Positions 21,654-33,960 of a stretch of DNA of 64,000 bases are shown here, one piece after another. Each line of letters begins with the position of its first letter. Within the stretch, counting starts at the first letter, position 1. The stretch spans positions 4,124,501 through 4,188,500 of the forward strand of contig NC_065420.1 of the NCBI RefSeq assembly GCF_024362695.1. The letters run 5' to 3'. The notes under the pieces were generated by a model. The model saw only the letters and a list, made by a program, of their open reading frames with translations. It was not told where the DNA came from and searched no databases. The position numbers and the translations under genes were made by a program. This stretch comes from Pectinophora gossypiella (taxonomy: Eukaryota; Arthropoda; Insecta; Lepidoptera; Gelechiidae).

Positions 21654-21927
21654 ATTTTTTTTTGACTTGACTTATTGTAGATTTGCTGCAGATGGCATTA
21701 ACTACTTGGCCGGACAAATGGGGAACGCTGAAGGCTCTCAAACGGTACAAAATTTAAGACAACAGGCCTGCGGGTGCCCAGTCGGGCGCAAACCTCGGCT
21801 CAGGGCGTCATCTGAGAGGAAAAAATATTTAAAAGAATTAATCGACCCGAGTGGGTCGATAGCGATAAGCGCTGATAGAGGGAAATCGTTGACCACGCCG
21901 GCGGGGTCGGTATCGGGGTCCTGAACT
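21654..21927 (-). mobile_element. LINE-X 3' fragment
   Basis: Reverse copy of the family at 39453, beginning with its poly(A) end (T-run at 21654). The decayed frame is homologous to the 39453 ORF, including the stretch around GGGTCGATAGCGATAAGCG. Confidence 0.7.
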
Positions 21928-22599
21928 GCTTGGTGTCGCGAAGGTGCAAGTCCGAGGTCCGTGTTGCTCTATGCCTAAGATCGATTAATTCTTTCAAATA
22001 TAAATATCCTTTCAACACACATCACCTTCAGCTTCAAGTCTGTTGTCAGGCTTAATTCATGCAATTCAATAGGTAACGGAATATTTTTTCTTCCTTATTT
22101 TCTTTTTTTTTCTTTCTAGTTTGCCTAGAAGAAATTGCTGCATGAGCAATAAGACCGCTTGTTGTGCCTTTCTGTATCTGTTGTCGTTATTTCTGTTTAT
22201 TGTGTCCATTGTGCTCAATAAAGTATTTTTATGTCTTTTTTTTGTTTCTATATTATATAGGTAATGCCTTACAATGATTCGTAAGGAAGACATGCGGCCA
22301 TCGTGTTAATAAATATATAAATCTTATACAATTCCATGATTTTATCTCATTTTAAAAAATACAGTCGATATATTAGGTATATATTTAATTTGTTTTTTAT
22401 CAGAGCGTCGATGTGTACCATTCCGTATTTATGAGAGGCCAGAAACACTGAAAATGCTAATATAAAGTGAACCCCTTCAATAGATTTGGATCTCAAACTG
22501 CGGTGATAAAATTTTTTGTATTGTCTTAATACAAAAAAAGTTATAAAAAATACTTACACGTGATTGTATTGAAGGTATCAAAAACAAAGAGGTCCCGCG

Positions 22600-22720
22600 A
22601 ATTTTAATGGAACTAATAGGGTAATAGGATAGTTTCCAACTAGTCAAATCAGTTACTTTTCACTAAACGTCAAAACACGAAATTACTATGGAATTTGTAT
22701 GAAAAAGCACACTGGGACGT
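22600..22720 (+). repeat. Dispersed repeat, also at 25036-25130
   Basis: Shares TTTCCAACTAGTCAAATCAG and the following ~80 bp (ACTAAACGTCAAAACACGAAA) with 25036-25130, same strand. Class unknown. Confidence 0.6.
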
Positions 22721-22989
22721 CCTAGAAAAATGTTATAAAATGTCGGACTTATTATTACGTTTTTCTTTATTAAAACCAATTCATATATAAATTAAATAGA
22801 AAAAAGAAAACGCTTTTTGTCGCTGTTTGCTGTTTTTTGTGCCTTTTTGTCGCTTTTTGTTACCTTTTTTTGGTGTTAATATGGATAAATATCTGAAATA
22901 AATATTTCATTCATTCATTCATTCATTCATTAGATCTGTCAGTAAGTAAGTACTGTTGCCTTGGAAACCCACGTAAGCGCTTTTTTGAA

Positions 22990-23345
22990 AAATCACATTC
23001 GAATGTGATTATCTTCAACCTCGATTTGAAGCATGTGGAATCCAGTGGTAGGTGTTGTAAAAAGCTTAAAACGGCCTAATGTGGTGACAAAACGTGAGGA
23101 CACAGTGAGTGCGGTTTGTCGTAGTGAGTTTGGTGCGAGTTCAGATGGTTCCGAACATTCCGATATCAAATACATACTCGTAAATAAGCGGCAAAGAAAG
23201 AGGGTAGACAGATATTTCTGCCCATAGAAAAAAAAATGGATCTACTTACCTATTCCACTCCAATATCTCCAATCTCATCAGTCCCGTGATCATGGCACTT
23301 GCAACAGTGTCGCAATATCGGGAGTCTCATATCCCTGTTTTAAAC
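22990..23345 (+). repeat. Unclassified ~350-bp repeat, copy 1
   Basis: Shares a 64-codon open stretch (MWNPVVGVVKSLKRPN...) and flanking non-coding sequence with 48580-48900 on the other strand. The product is not recognised. A MITE-A copy is inserted directly after it (23365). Confidence 0.6.
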
Positions 23346-23364
23346 ACGGTAAAAACCCGTTAAT

Positions 23365-23740
23365 GGTGCTAATTCCTGTAAATACCATCTAATTTTATTT
23401 TAAGTTATATCTGTCATTTTCTTATCCGCCGAAAAGGAAAGGGACGGGTAATCGACAAGCATAAAATTTATGGAACACACGTCAATTTTAAGCACAAATC
23501 TAAACCAACCGTCTAAAAATTTTACATCCGTCAATAACCCGACACAGTTAAGTAGACAGCACGTCAAACGGATTGCATACCAGCGACGTACCTTTTGATT
23601 CGCCCGGGTTATTCATTCATTCACTCATTCTTCCTAAAATTAAGAGCTGTGAATCATCCGTCCCTTTCCTTTTCGACGGATATGAAAATGACGGATATAA
23701 CTTTAAATAAAATTAGGCGGTGTCTGCAGGAATCGGGGCC
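23365..23740. mobile_element. MITE-A copy 1 (~380 bp)
   Basis: Termini GGTGCTAATTCC and GGAATCGGGGCC with long imperfect inverted repeats (TTATCCGCCGAAAAGGAAAGG and its complement). Flanked by ATT-like triplets. Family copies: 29839-30218, 39905-40201 and 58537-58786. Confidence 0.8.
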
Positions 23741-24049
23741 ATTATGTTACCGGGTGAGAGCCTTCAGCGCTCCCCATTTGTCCGGCCAAGTAGTTAATGC
23801 CATCTGCGGCAAATCTACAATAAGTCACGTCAAAAAAAAAATAAAAAAATAAATAAAAATGTGTTTAAATTAAAAATTGAGACCTCAAATACCTGGATGG
23901 AAACTAGCTTGTCTATTGTGAGGTGTTGTTAACAGAAATTACATCCGAATGCGATTTTTCAAAAAGGCGCGCTGGGTTTCTCTTTTAGACAACGATATCA
24001 ACATTCTTAGTATTTTTAAGTATTTGTCCTAGACAAAAACAAGCGATAT

Positions 24050-24177
24050 TATATACTTGCACACTTTAGAACCCTATCGAACCAACATAAGTTGACATTT
24101 AGTGAGGCGTACAGTTCAATTTGTCACAATAGTTAATGTGACATAGCACCAAAGTGTATACATACTTATCACCGTAC
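24050..24177. mobile_element. MITE-B copy
   Basis: About 130-bp element of the family whose ends read GTACRGTCAYGAGCA. Shares ACTTTAGAACCCT and GTTAATGTGACAT. Other copies: 10620-10777, 27298-27431, 49456-49607, 62732-62840, 63067-63180; partial at 43580-43640 and 46880-47065. Confidence 0.7.
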
Positions 24178-25964
24178 ACTAACTTTAAAAAACAAAACAC
24201 TTGACGAATAAATCTATGTTGAGGCTCAGACCAAATAAAAAGTGTACCAAAATGTGGAGCAAAAAGGTGTTTACTTCAAATATTCTAGCTTTTATGAGGT
24301 AATCGTTATAAAGGTTGTGGTTCATCTATTAGTATGCTATAATTGGTAAAAAAACGACTTACATAGTATTTTAGAGGACAGAAAACAAAGCATAGAAAAC
24401 ACACAAACACAAGTTTGTATGTTCGTCAGATAATTTATCGTTGATACCAAAAATAACTTTAGACAAATGTCTTCGAAATTTGTGTTACTTTAAATTAAAC
24501 CAGCTCTATAATAAATTAATTGGTATGCAATAAAATAATTGCCGTAGACGAAGCCGCAGGCGTTATCTAGTGCGTAATTAATTGGCAAAATAATACTATT
24601 AACTCACTGAGGCCAAAGACCTTTGGTAGTGATGAAACGATCTCAAAGGTTGAATCAGATCGCAGGTACAAACTAAAGTGCGGTGCCCCCTGGCAATAGA
24701 AAAAAGAAACAATAAAAAACATACGGAACTCTTTGCCCGAGGTTCTCGAACTCAAAAGATTTGGAAAAATCTTATAAATCTGAGGTATATTCGTATTTAC
24801 ATCTCATTGAACTCATAAGGCAAAGACCCTATTCCTCAATAAAGTTTTGGACCAATACTTACTGACTTGTTTTTGGGATCAACACGAAGGGTGGGACGAA
24901 CAAAATTATAAAAAAAATGGCGACGGCATTAGTCATAATCATTTCCATAAGTAACTATAGGGGAAGTAACCATAGGCAGTAACTACGGTTACTTCCCCTA
25001 TAATTAGATACCTGCTTACTTAGGATACCCAAAACCACTTTCCAACTAGTCAAATCAGTTACTTTTTACTAAACGTCAAAACACGAAATTACTATGGAAT
25101 AAATATGAAAAAGCAACCTGTGACGTCATAAAAAGTGACAAAATTGCGCACTTATTACATTTTTCTTAATTAAAATTCATTATAAATAAGTTAAATAGAA
25201 AAGAAAACGTTTTTTGACACCTTTACATCTGCCTTTGTTTAGTAATCAGAATTTACCCAATTGTTTATGAGAAAAAGAGCCGAGCCTTCTGTTAGTTAGA
25301 CCAACGTGATAGGTGGTCAGCCGCATCGCCATCTATAATGGTTGAGCCAACTGTGTTAGTGAAAACTGTACATACTTAAGATAATTAATAACTCATTGGT
25401 ACTGGTACAGAAAGCTCGGTGAGGTGTGGGTACTTAGGTTATCTTGCGATGGATGTACCTCTGACTCCCCCAATTTGGATATAGTCGTGAGCTTATATAT
25501 TATGCAAAAGGTTTAGCAATAGACCAAGAAAAACTGACTATCAAAATAACACTTCATCAAACACCAAAACATGTTTGTCTGAACAATCTGAATATCAAAA
25601 TTCGGTGTGTGCGCCCGAGAACGATATTTCAGCGGCTATCAGAATAATGGTCGTGAAAAGTCGTAAACAAGTGATTATGCAAGCTTCACGAACTCGACAG
25701 CGCGGTAGCATGGCCATATGTTTTGAATTACAGAAATACAGTCGTTTTCTTGAAGAAAAGTTTTCAGTGAGACACAAGCTTATAGATTTAGAGTTCTAAA
25801 GCTTATAACTTATAGTATGTGTAATAAAGATAATTATGAATCTGATTTTTTTTTGAATTTTCAACCTTTGTGTGTATAATAGGTTGTTCTTGTTTGTATA
25901 ATAGCTTTATGCAGCATTGCCACCGTACCAAAGATCTGGTTGGGTCAATTTAGGTTAAAAATGG

Positions 25965-26430
25965 GCACCCTCAGGCTTGTGGTCTTAAATTTTCTACCGG
26001 GTTAAGAGCCCTCAACGCTCCCCATTTAACCGGCCAAGTAGGCAAACCTACAATAAGGCACGTCAAAAAATTATTAGACATAGATCGACTACGAACTTAT
26101 CTAAAATAGCATTACACTTGACCAGACAAATGAGGAGCGCTGGCTCTCGCCCGGTACATAATTTGACATAACAGGCTTGAGGGTGCTCAATTGGGGGCGA
26201 ACCTAGGCTCAGGGCGTCGTCTAAGAGAATTACTTACGGATTTTAAATTTTTTGAAAGAATTAATTTACCTAGTGACTGCTTCACTGCGAGTCTCATTTA
26301 GCGTTTATCGTTGTCGATAAGCGTGGCTAATTAGGCTGCTCGCTCCCTCTAACACTGATGAGAGGTTTTTTTTTATGTGACTTACTGTAGATTTGCCGCA
26401 GATGGCATTAACTACTTGGCCGGACAAAGT
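25965..26430. repeat. Cluster of LINE-X 3' fragments in both orientations
   Basis: 25970-26072 (plus), 26135-26245 (minus) and 26371-26430 (minus) all match the LINE-X 3' end around ACTACTTGGCCGGACAAA. No gene. Confidence 0.65.
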
Positions 26431-27054
26431 TGATGAGAGGAAGCCTACGTCCAGCATAGGGATTGGGGCAGTACATAGGATGTTTAACTACATTATGTTA
26501 GATATGGTCCTCAGAATCTCACGACTCTTGTGTCGCTAGGTACCTACTGAAAAGGCACTTCTATCGAGCATTGTGAATAAAAAAGACTTGTAAGTCTACA
26601 CGAAGACGCGAACAGGCGTTCTACATTATTATGTGAATTATATCGGAACTAAAAATTCTGGAACCTTATTTGAAATTGTAATATTTGTAATAGGTACCTA
26701 CTTCAGTGCTTCAGTCCCCACTCTGCCTCGTGTCCGCGACCCCATATTCATTGTATTAAAATATTTATAATATCATACATGACTAGACGCTATTCCTGTT
26801 ATCCTAATGTACCTATCTATCCAGCATTCGGTGGTTTCATTTCGTGATTGACTTTGCAAACTGACGTATCTGCAATTTTTTTGATGAAATAATTTGTGTA
26901 TTATTGACAATTGCAAAAGGTGCAAATCAGATTCGACAAAAATTTTAGATACATCCCCTAGATGGCGACCCTCACAGCCCATATTAAGGTACCTGTCACC
27001 TTAAGGTTTATTCACATTGTTATATCCATCTCATTGGATTATTAATTTATAGTA

Positions 27055-27475
27055 AGTGCAGTTTTCACTAAAACAGTTGGCTCGACCATTACAGACAGCG
27101 ATACGGCTCACCACCTTTTGAGCTTTTTTTTTGACGTGACTTATTGTAGATTTGCCGCAGATGGCATTAACTACTTGGCCGAACAAATGGGGAGCGCTGA
27201 AGGCTCTCACCCGCTCCCTTTTGAGCGATGACGACGCTGGTCTAACAGAAAGCTCGGTGAGGTGTGAGTACTTTGTTCATCTTGTGAAGGATGTACAGTA
27301 CAGTCATGAGCAATATAATGTACCCACTTTAGGACTCTGTCGCACTAACATATTTGACATTTACTGCGACTTACAGTTCAATTTGTCAAAAAAGTTAATA
27401 TGACATGGTGCCAAAGTGCTCGTGACCGTACATTGCCTACCCCAATTGGGATATAGTCGTGAGTTTATGTTATAT
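27055..27475 (+). mobile_element. SINE-3 copy with two nested insertions
   Basis: The SINE-3 body (CAGTTGGCTCGACCATTA; GAAAGCTCGGTGAGGTGTG; CCCCAATTGGGATATAGTCG) is split twice. A 93-bp LINE-X end occupies 27124-27216, with CCTTTTGAGC repeated at 27114-27123 and 27217-27226. A MITE-B occupies 27298-27431. Confidence 0.85.
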
Positions 27476-27850
27476 CCATCTCAATGACTATGTACCCGTT
27501 GTCTTGGTAGTTATGTATAGGTAAGTTCTTTTTAAATTAAATTAATTGCACAGAATCTCATTGAATTTGCAAATGAACACGATAAAAAATGTTCTAACCA
27601 AGAGGTAAGTATCTAAAATAAGCTAATGTCGACGCTTATTGCGACAACCTGCCATTATAAATACGTTATTTTAAATGTTACATAATTTGTAATTCAAATC
27701 AGTTACATATAGGTATTGCAGCCGAACTACTTTCCAATTTGTTCGTCAACAACATAATACCTACGTGCTTCATATGACTTTGATTTTGTCGGATTATCAC
27801 GGGCTGTACCTATCGTTGATGTACCTATATAATGTTACTATAGCGTAAAC

Positions 27851-28176
27851 GGTCTCTGTGGTCCAGTGGTTGAGCTGTGAGCTCACGAACCGGATGCCCC
27901 GGGTTCGAATCCCGGTGGGGACGAATCACAAAATCCACTTTTGTGATTTGTCCCATGATCCCTAGTTTGGTTCAGATATTACCTGATTGAGACTGATCAC
28001 CTGATTGTCTAAAAGTAAGATGATCCGTGCTTCGGAATGCACGTTAAGCCGTTGGTATGTTAATATGTAGTCGTTACGTGAGCTATGTCTGAGGCCTATG
28101 GCGGCTCTATAGTAACCCTGATACCAGGATTGATGAGGTTGGTAATCGAGCTCACAACCCAAACGAGATAAGAAGA
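27851..28176 (+). mobile_element. SINE-1: tRNA-derived SINE, full-length
   Basis: The tRNA-like head has an A box (TGGTCCAGTGG, ~27859) and a B box (GGTTCGAATCC, 27902-27912). After it come the body, the shared core GTGCTTCGGAATGCACGTTA and an end in CACAACCC-AACGAGATAAG. Flanks CTATAGCGTA and TTATAGTGTA suggest a target duplication. It is not a functional tRNA: the anticodon arm is not credible and the sequence runs on for 250 bp. Other copies: 35836-36078 (minus), 60370-60645 (plus), and tails at 21513-21590, 37795-37890, 38598-38690 and 43193-43282. Confidence 0.85.
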
Positions 28177-28835
28177 TTATAGTGTAGGTACCTATCATGA
28201 CAGCATCAATTCATCGCATAAGATGGTCTTTAGGTAATCCTTAAGTTAAGACGATTATGTCCAGAATTACATGTTGATTTGCCTCAATACCATAAAATAA
28301 AATATGTTCAACTAAGTACCTACTTAATTAAATATTCCATTCGTCTTCTCGAGGCCATAGTCCTAGCCCAAGGACGAATATAATTAAAAAAGAAACGGTA
28401 GGTTTTTCGACACGCTACGCACCTATACCTACGTGGTATATCAACCTTAGTTTACGAATGTATCGTTTGCATGCCAACCAAAAGCTTAAAGGTAAAAGCT
28501 ACGGTCAATAATGACTGCAAACACAGCTTAACCCACTTAACCGAACGCTTAAGGGCTATTATCTGGGGTCATTGACCGTCGTACAGGTTGCGCTTTGCCA
28601 TTCCAAGCTGAACTCTTACTTGCTGTCGCTACGGAAGTTACAAGCAAAGACGGAACGGAATCAGTTCTTTTGTGGACCATACCGAATATCTTGTAAATAA
28701 ATCAGAAGAAATATTTATGGTTCTATATTTGTTGATGCTTTTTACCAGACGTAAGGAGAAGAGCTTACATGGAACAGATTAAAGAGAAGGCGAATGTTGT
28801 GTCTTATAAGGAAGTAAAGGAATTGGTCTTTGATA

Positions 28836-29063
28836 TTCCCTCAATCAGCGCTTATAGCTATCGATCCACTAGGGTCGATTAATTCTTTCCAATATTTTTC
28901 CTCTCAGACGACGCCCTGAGCCGACGTTCGCGCCCAACTGGGCGCCCTCAGGCCTCTTGTCTTAAACGTTGTACCGGGTGAGAGCCTTCAGCGCTCCCCA
29001 TTTGTCCGACCAAGTAGTCAATGCCATATGCTGCAAATCTACAATAGGTCACGTCAAAAAAAA
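28836..29063 (+). mobile_element. LINE-X 3' fragment with 11-bp target duplication
   Basis: 5'-truncated copy ending GTCACGTC followed by A-run. GGTCTTTGATA flanks it at 28825-28835 and 29064-29074. Confidence 0.9.
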
Positions 29064-29666
29064 GGTCTTTGATAGACAAGAATGGAGAATGCTACACCGA
29101 CAAGAGCGTGACTCTTAAATTAGTGATGATGGGTCTGGAATATCCTCATTATAAAAAGTCTCGTTCACCGCCGCGGTCCCTGCTCCCCTGAATGTGCTAC
29201 GTCGGTAACGGTAGAAAGTGTATCGTAACAGGATGATAAGCGATAGACAGCGCGTCACTCGACGAATCACGAACGAATGACCTCTCGATTCACTAAATTA
29301 GGAAAGACAAATTCAAATTACTTTTTTTAACCAGATGCGTAGACAGACACCTGTTCTTATTGTCCTAGTATCGTGGGTTGTGGACGTCTAGGCCATTAAG
29401 AGGTCATCCATTCATGGTTGTGTGAACCTGTCCGACTTGACCGAGCCAGTCGAATGACGTCTTTGGATACCTACATACCTATTACTTAATTAGGCAAAAT
29501 ATACCTACTTAGCGTAAAGTTGGAGAGATAAGTTAGTAAGTATCTAAAGCACTAGGTTTTTTAGCAAATCTTTCATGCCATAAATAGAGGCTTGATATGT
29601 GAAGCATAATTATTGCTGAACATAGAACTGGGAAAGAAGGAGTTTGTTTGCGGTCTCATACCAAAC

Positions 29667-30305
29667 TATATCCCAATTGGGGTAGTCAGAGGTACATCCA
29701 TCGCAAGATGAACTAATTAGCCATACTTCATCGAGCTTTCTGTTAGTCCAACGTGATAGGTGAGCCGCATCGCTGTCTATAATGGTCGAGCCAACTGTTT
29801 TAGTGAAAACAGCACTAAAGATAAATTAATAACTCATTGGTGCTAATTCCTGTAAATACCATCTAATTTTATTTTAAGTTACCTATATCTGTCATTTTCT
29901 TATCCGCCGAAAAGGAAAGGGACGGGTAATCGACAAGCATAAAATTTATGGAACACACGTCAATTTTAAGCACAAATCTAAACCAACCGTCTAAAAATTT
30001 TACATCCGTCAATAACCCGACACAGTTAAGTAGACATCACGTCAAACGGAATGCATACCAGCGACGTACCTTTAGATTCGCCCGGGTTATTCATTCATTT
30101 ACTCATTCTTCCTAAAATTAAGAGCTGTGAATCATCCGTCCCTTTCCTTTTCGACGGATACGAAAATGACGGATATAACCTAAAATAAAATTAGGCGGTG
30201 TCTGCAGGATTCGGGGCCATTGGTACAAGTCCGGTACAGGGATTCGAACCGGCGCTCCCCGTTTGAGAGGCAAGTCGGTGAACCACAGTACCAGTGACTT
30301 TAAAT
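29667..30305 (-). mobile_element. SINE-3 (tRNA-derived), reverse, split by MITE-A
   Basis: The tRNA-like head with B box lies at 30220-30305 (reverse of GGTTCGAATCCCTGTACCGG) and the tail ATCCCAATTGGGGTAGTC at 29667. MITE-A lies between them. Other SINE-3 copies: 32733-32822, 44475-44640 (minus), 36232-36385, 46255-46470, 58800-58900 (plus), partial at 25320-25510. Confidence 0.8.
29839..30218. mobile_element. MITE-A copy 2, nested in SINE-3
   Basis: 380 bp, very similar to copy 1. Inserted in a SINE-3 at CATT|GGTGCAAGTCC, with ATT repeated on both sides. Confidence 0.85.
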
Positions 30306-30915
30306 AATTCTCTCTCTCTATTTAAGAGCTGCGCCCTTGTCAGTGGAGTAATCGCCATTCCTCTCTTCTTCCCGCCAAAACCTTCACCTCCCGATACGAC
30401 ACCTACCTACCTATGGTTTATATAATTAAGAACGACATTTTTAATAGCTAAAACAGATAATATTTAAATACGATAGCTCAAATGGATGATGCAACTGCAA
30501 TAAAAGAAATAAAATCAAGAGTTAACAAAAAATCTGACTGAACTATTTTGGCAGAAGTGCAGACCTGTGCAGACACAAAAAACTGGAATTATACAATTTT
30601 AATGATGAGAAAAGTTATTCAACTATTAGTTTCATCCAGGTCAAAAAAGAACACAGGGTCAACAAAGGTTAATTAATTATTAATGATAATGTGATTCATT
30701 AAGAATTATTTTGCATTAAGTATACTTAGTAGCACTTAAATGAAGTTTTGAATAGGCTTTATAGAATATAATTTCGGACGCGTTGATGTCTTTTAATTCC
30801 ATTTCTAATTAAAAAGAGTTCAACGGGCGGTTATCATGAAATCAAAATGAAAATATTTATATTGGATGTATAGAAATAATTGTATTGTAAATAATTGTAT
30901 TACTATAGTAACACT

Positions 30916-31247
30916 CTAGTATAGTATAGTATAGTATAGTATAGTATAGTATAGTATAGTATAGTATAGTATAGTATAGTATAGTATAGTATAGTATAGT
31001 ATAGTATAGTATAGTATAGTATAGTATAGTATAGTATAGTATAGTATAGTATAGTATAGTATAGTATAGTATAGTATAGTATAGTATAGTATAGTATAGT
31101 ATAGTATAGTATAGTATAGTATAGTATAGTATAGTATAGTATAGTATAGTATAGTATAGTATAGTATAGTATAGTATAGTATAGTATAGTATAGTATAGT
31201 ATAGTATAGTATAGTATAGTATAGTATAGTATAGTATAGTATAGTAT
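30916..31247. repeat. (ATAGT)n microsatellite, about 66 units
   Basis: About 330 bp of uninterrupted pentanucleotide repeat. The two long minus-strand open frames across it (YYTIL repeats) are artefacts of a stop-free 5-mer. Confidence 0.98.
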
Positions 31248-31493
31248 GATATTATGAAGACATACAAAGTAAATTGGGTAATTCAGTGAATGTGGCAATG
31301 TATCTCGCAAGATGCGAGGGTTGGCTGTTCACAATGCAGTACGTGTCTTTACGGTGAAGTACGGTGTGAATGTGGGTATAGCAGAAGAAGCCACGAAAGT
31401 AGGATTAATGCCGTAAAAATAAGGTCGTTGTGTAGCATCTGCGGTGTTAAATTGAGTGATAAGAGAGAGATGTGGTGTAAAAGATGATATAGT

Positions 31494-31760
31494 GACTAAG
31501 ATTGAGAAGGGAATGTTAAGTTAGTTTGGATGCGTAGAGCGGATGAAGGATATACGGATTACGAAAGCGGTATATATAAAGCGAAGGTTGGTAGTAGGGC
31601 TGGCAGAGGAAGACCTAGAAGGATAGACATTGACCAAATTGAAGATGTCCTTAGAAATGGTTTAGTACGATCTTCTCTGAACCGGCGTGCGTGTATGGAA
31701 CGATTGTTGAATGTGGAGAAAGCAAGAGGAGTGTATGACTGTTTACCCCGGTGGGAAATA
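31494..31760 (+). pseudogene. LINE C-terminal fragment (LINE-Y), copy 1
   Basis: Encodes GRAGRGRPRRIDIDQIEDVL, then NRRACMERLLNVEKARGVYD and a PRWEIG end, like the last residues of a family of insect LINE polyproteins. Frame shifts and truncation are present. Copies: 44780-44990 and 58340-58510. Confidence 0.75.
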
Positions 31761-32278
31761 GGCTTGAGTTTATGTACCTATGTATTTATGTGTATAATAA
31801 CACTAATTGTATTGTAAAAGGCATACGCATTAATAATCACTGATCATATTACTCTATCACATTACAGTTGATTACGTCCCTACTTTTTCTGCTGTTATTT
31901 TTACAACCAACTTTTTTACTTTACTATTAATTAGATTATTCAACCTATTAAAATCTGCAACATATAATCTGTTATCGAATTATCAAAGTGAACGCAGATT
32001 CGTGACTAGAATTAACACGTTTATAATACATAGTAACTACATGTGGCCGCGACTTTGCCCGCGGGTTTCGATTACGTTATGGTATGGCTGGAAGAGGACT
32101 TTTAGTCCGTCTTTGGAAAGTACGTAATCTAAGGTGGTTTTCGCATTACATCCGATCCAAATCCTGTTTCCAACAAATAAGGGAACGTAAGTTAGGAAAT
32201 CAAAAATGATTCTGATTTCTAAAGGTATGGTACGCCCTAATATACACAGTCTATATCAAGGTTAGGTTTTAAGATTGC

Positions 32279-32670
32279 GTCAAAGGAGACATGAGCTCAT
32301 TTGGAATTTACCACGAGGCATGGGAGGAGCTCGCCGTTGATCGAGACCTGTGGAAGAAGCGTGTGCTCGATGGACGCGACACTCATGACCACACCTGGTT
32401 TGACACACTGGCGAGCAGGAGAATGAAACGCCATCAAACCGACAACAATCCACCAGTTGGAGACTTCTCCTGCAGAGTGTGCGGTAGAGTTTGCCGCTCT
32501 AGGATTGGCTTGCACAGCCATGAAAGTGCATTTCTTCGAAGCAATGACGTCATAAATCGTCTGAAACAGACGTATAAGGCAAATGATGATGATATCAAGG
32601 TGGGTTCTGAGGTGGTTCTTGTTTTAATTTTTCGAGTTTGTATGCACTCGTTCATACAGGAATCGTGATG
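32279..32670 (+). pseudogene. LINE C-terminal zinc-finger fragment (LINE-Z)
   Basis: 125-codon frame: WEELAVDRDLWKKRV, a basic segment, then a CX2C zinc finger (FSCRVCGRVCRSRIGLHSH) that closes many CR1/L2-type LINE polyproteins. 5'-truncated; no reverse-transcriptase domain remains. Confidence 0.75.
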
Positions 32671-32689
32671 CCACAAAAGGCTCTATAGA

Positions 32690-33960
32690 AATTACTTACC
32701 GCGTTCTTCCAAACTGTGTGCAATAAACTTACGACTATATCCCAATTAGGGCAGTCAAAGGTGATCCATCGTAAGATGAACTAAGTACCCACACCTCACC
32801 GAGCTTTCTGTTAGACCAACGTGTTTAGCTTAAGTTTGTTCCTGAATGTAGTTGTAGATATCCTATATCCTGGGCAGGGTTTTGACTACTTTGGATAAGT
32901 CTAAGTGCCAACTTTCGCTAAAATAAAAGTAAATAGGTAAAAGGCGACAGACAGACAGAGTTCCCTGCGCATTCTACTATTAGTATGGATGTGGTTTCGT
33001 AAATAAGTTCCGAGTTTTTTGTACCAATTTAAGTCCGGCATCTGTCCAGTGCCGGGTCTTTGACACCTCGTGGCATTCGGAACGTCCTTGTGTGTGGTTC
33101 AAAGTTATTCGGAGACGCCTGCGCCTTCACTTGTCTTACTAACTAGTGGCAAGTAGGTGGCGTCTAATTGAGATTTTTTTAAGTAGGTACCTACTCTGTG
33201 ATCGTTACAACAATCTATCGTAGAGGTGATACTTGTTAATTTATTTGCTTCACATAAAGATACATCTACACTAATAAAGAGGTAAATTCTGTTTACAGTC
33301 TCTGGAACTAAGTACTGAACCGATTTTGATAGGTAATTTCTATCAACACTGGAAATACCACAATACAATACACAATACTTTGCTGCACAAAAGGAACACT
33401 TAAAGGTAGCTTACCTACAAAAAAAAATCTGCTCAAGTGCGAGTCCAACTCGCTGCCGTAAATTAACAAAAATAACCTTTTTTTATTTATAAGTAATTAT
33501 TTCATGAAGGCTTTGACTTTACCGTTGAAAAACTGTTGTCTCCATTAGGTAAGTCGTGATTTGCGATTAGTTTACAAATAAATTTGTAAGTAATCGCAAA
33601 GCCTTATTTTTATTTGTGATGGAACAACAAATTACCGATTTAGAGATTTTTCCCTTTACTTGTACTATAAGAACTTCCTTCTTACCAAGTTTCGTGATTC
33701 TCGGTTTATGGGAAGTACCTACCCCTGAACTGCTAGAAAATAAAGTTAACTGGCCATATTATTATCTTTGGAGTGAATCGATTTTGTTTCAGTAACAGAG
33801 GACCGCCGTAATACCTATCAACTTGATACCTCCACGCGTTTCTGAGATAAAGAGTCTTGTTTGTCAGATAAACAGACAGATGGACGGATATTTGTGATCC
33901 TATGAGAGTTCTTTTGAGGTTTGGAACCGTAAAAACAACTAACAGTCTAAAAGGATTATT
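32690..33960. other. No gene seen
   Basis: Contains a SINE-3 tail in reverse (32733-32822). The rest is AT-rich single-copy-looking DNA with only short chance frames. Confidence 0.5.

Noticed and set aside
27851..27925. tRNA-like sequence with A and B boxes
   Set aside because: It is the head of SINE-1: no proper anticodon arm and the repeat continues for 250 bp. The same holds for the tRNA-like heads at 30220-30305 and 46255-46300.
30916..31247. CRISPR-like or satellite array with spacers
   Set aside because: Units are contiguous 5-mers without spacers; the window is eukaryotic.
30857..31310. Two overlapping ~135-codon ORFs of YYTIL repeats
   Set aside because: Pure translation of the (ATAGT)n microsatellite; no gene.
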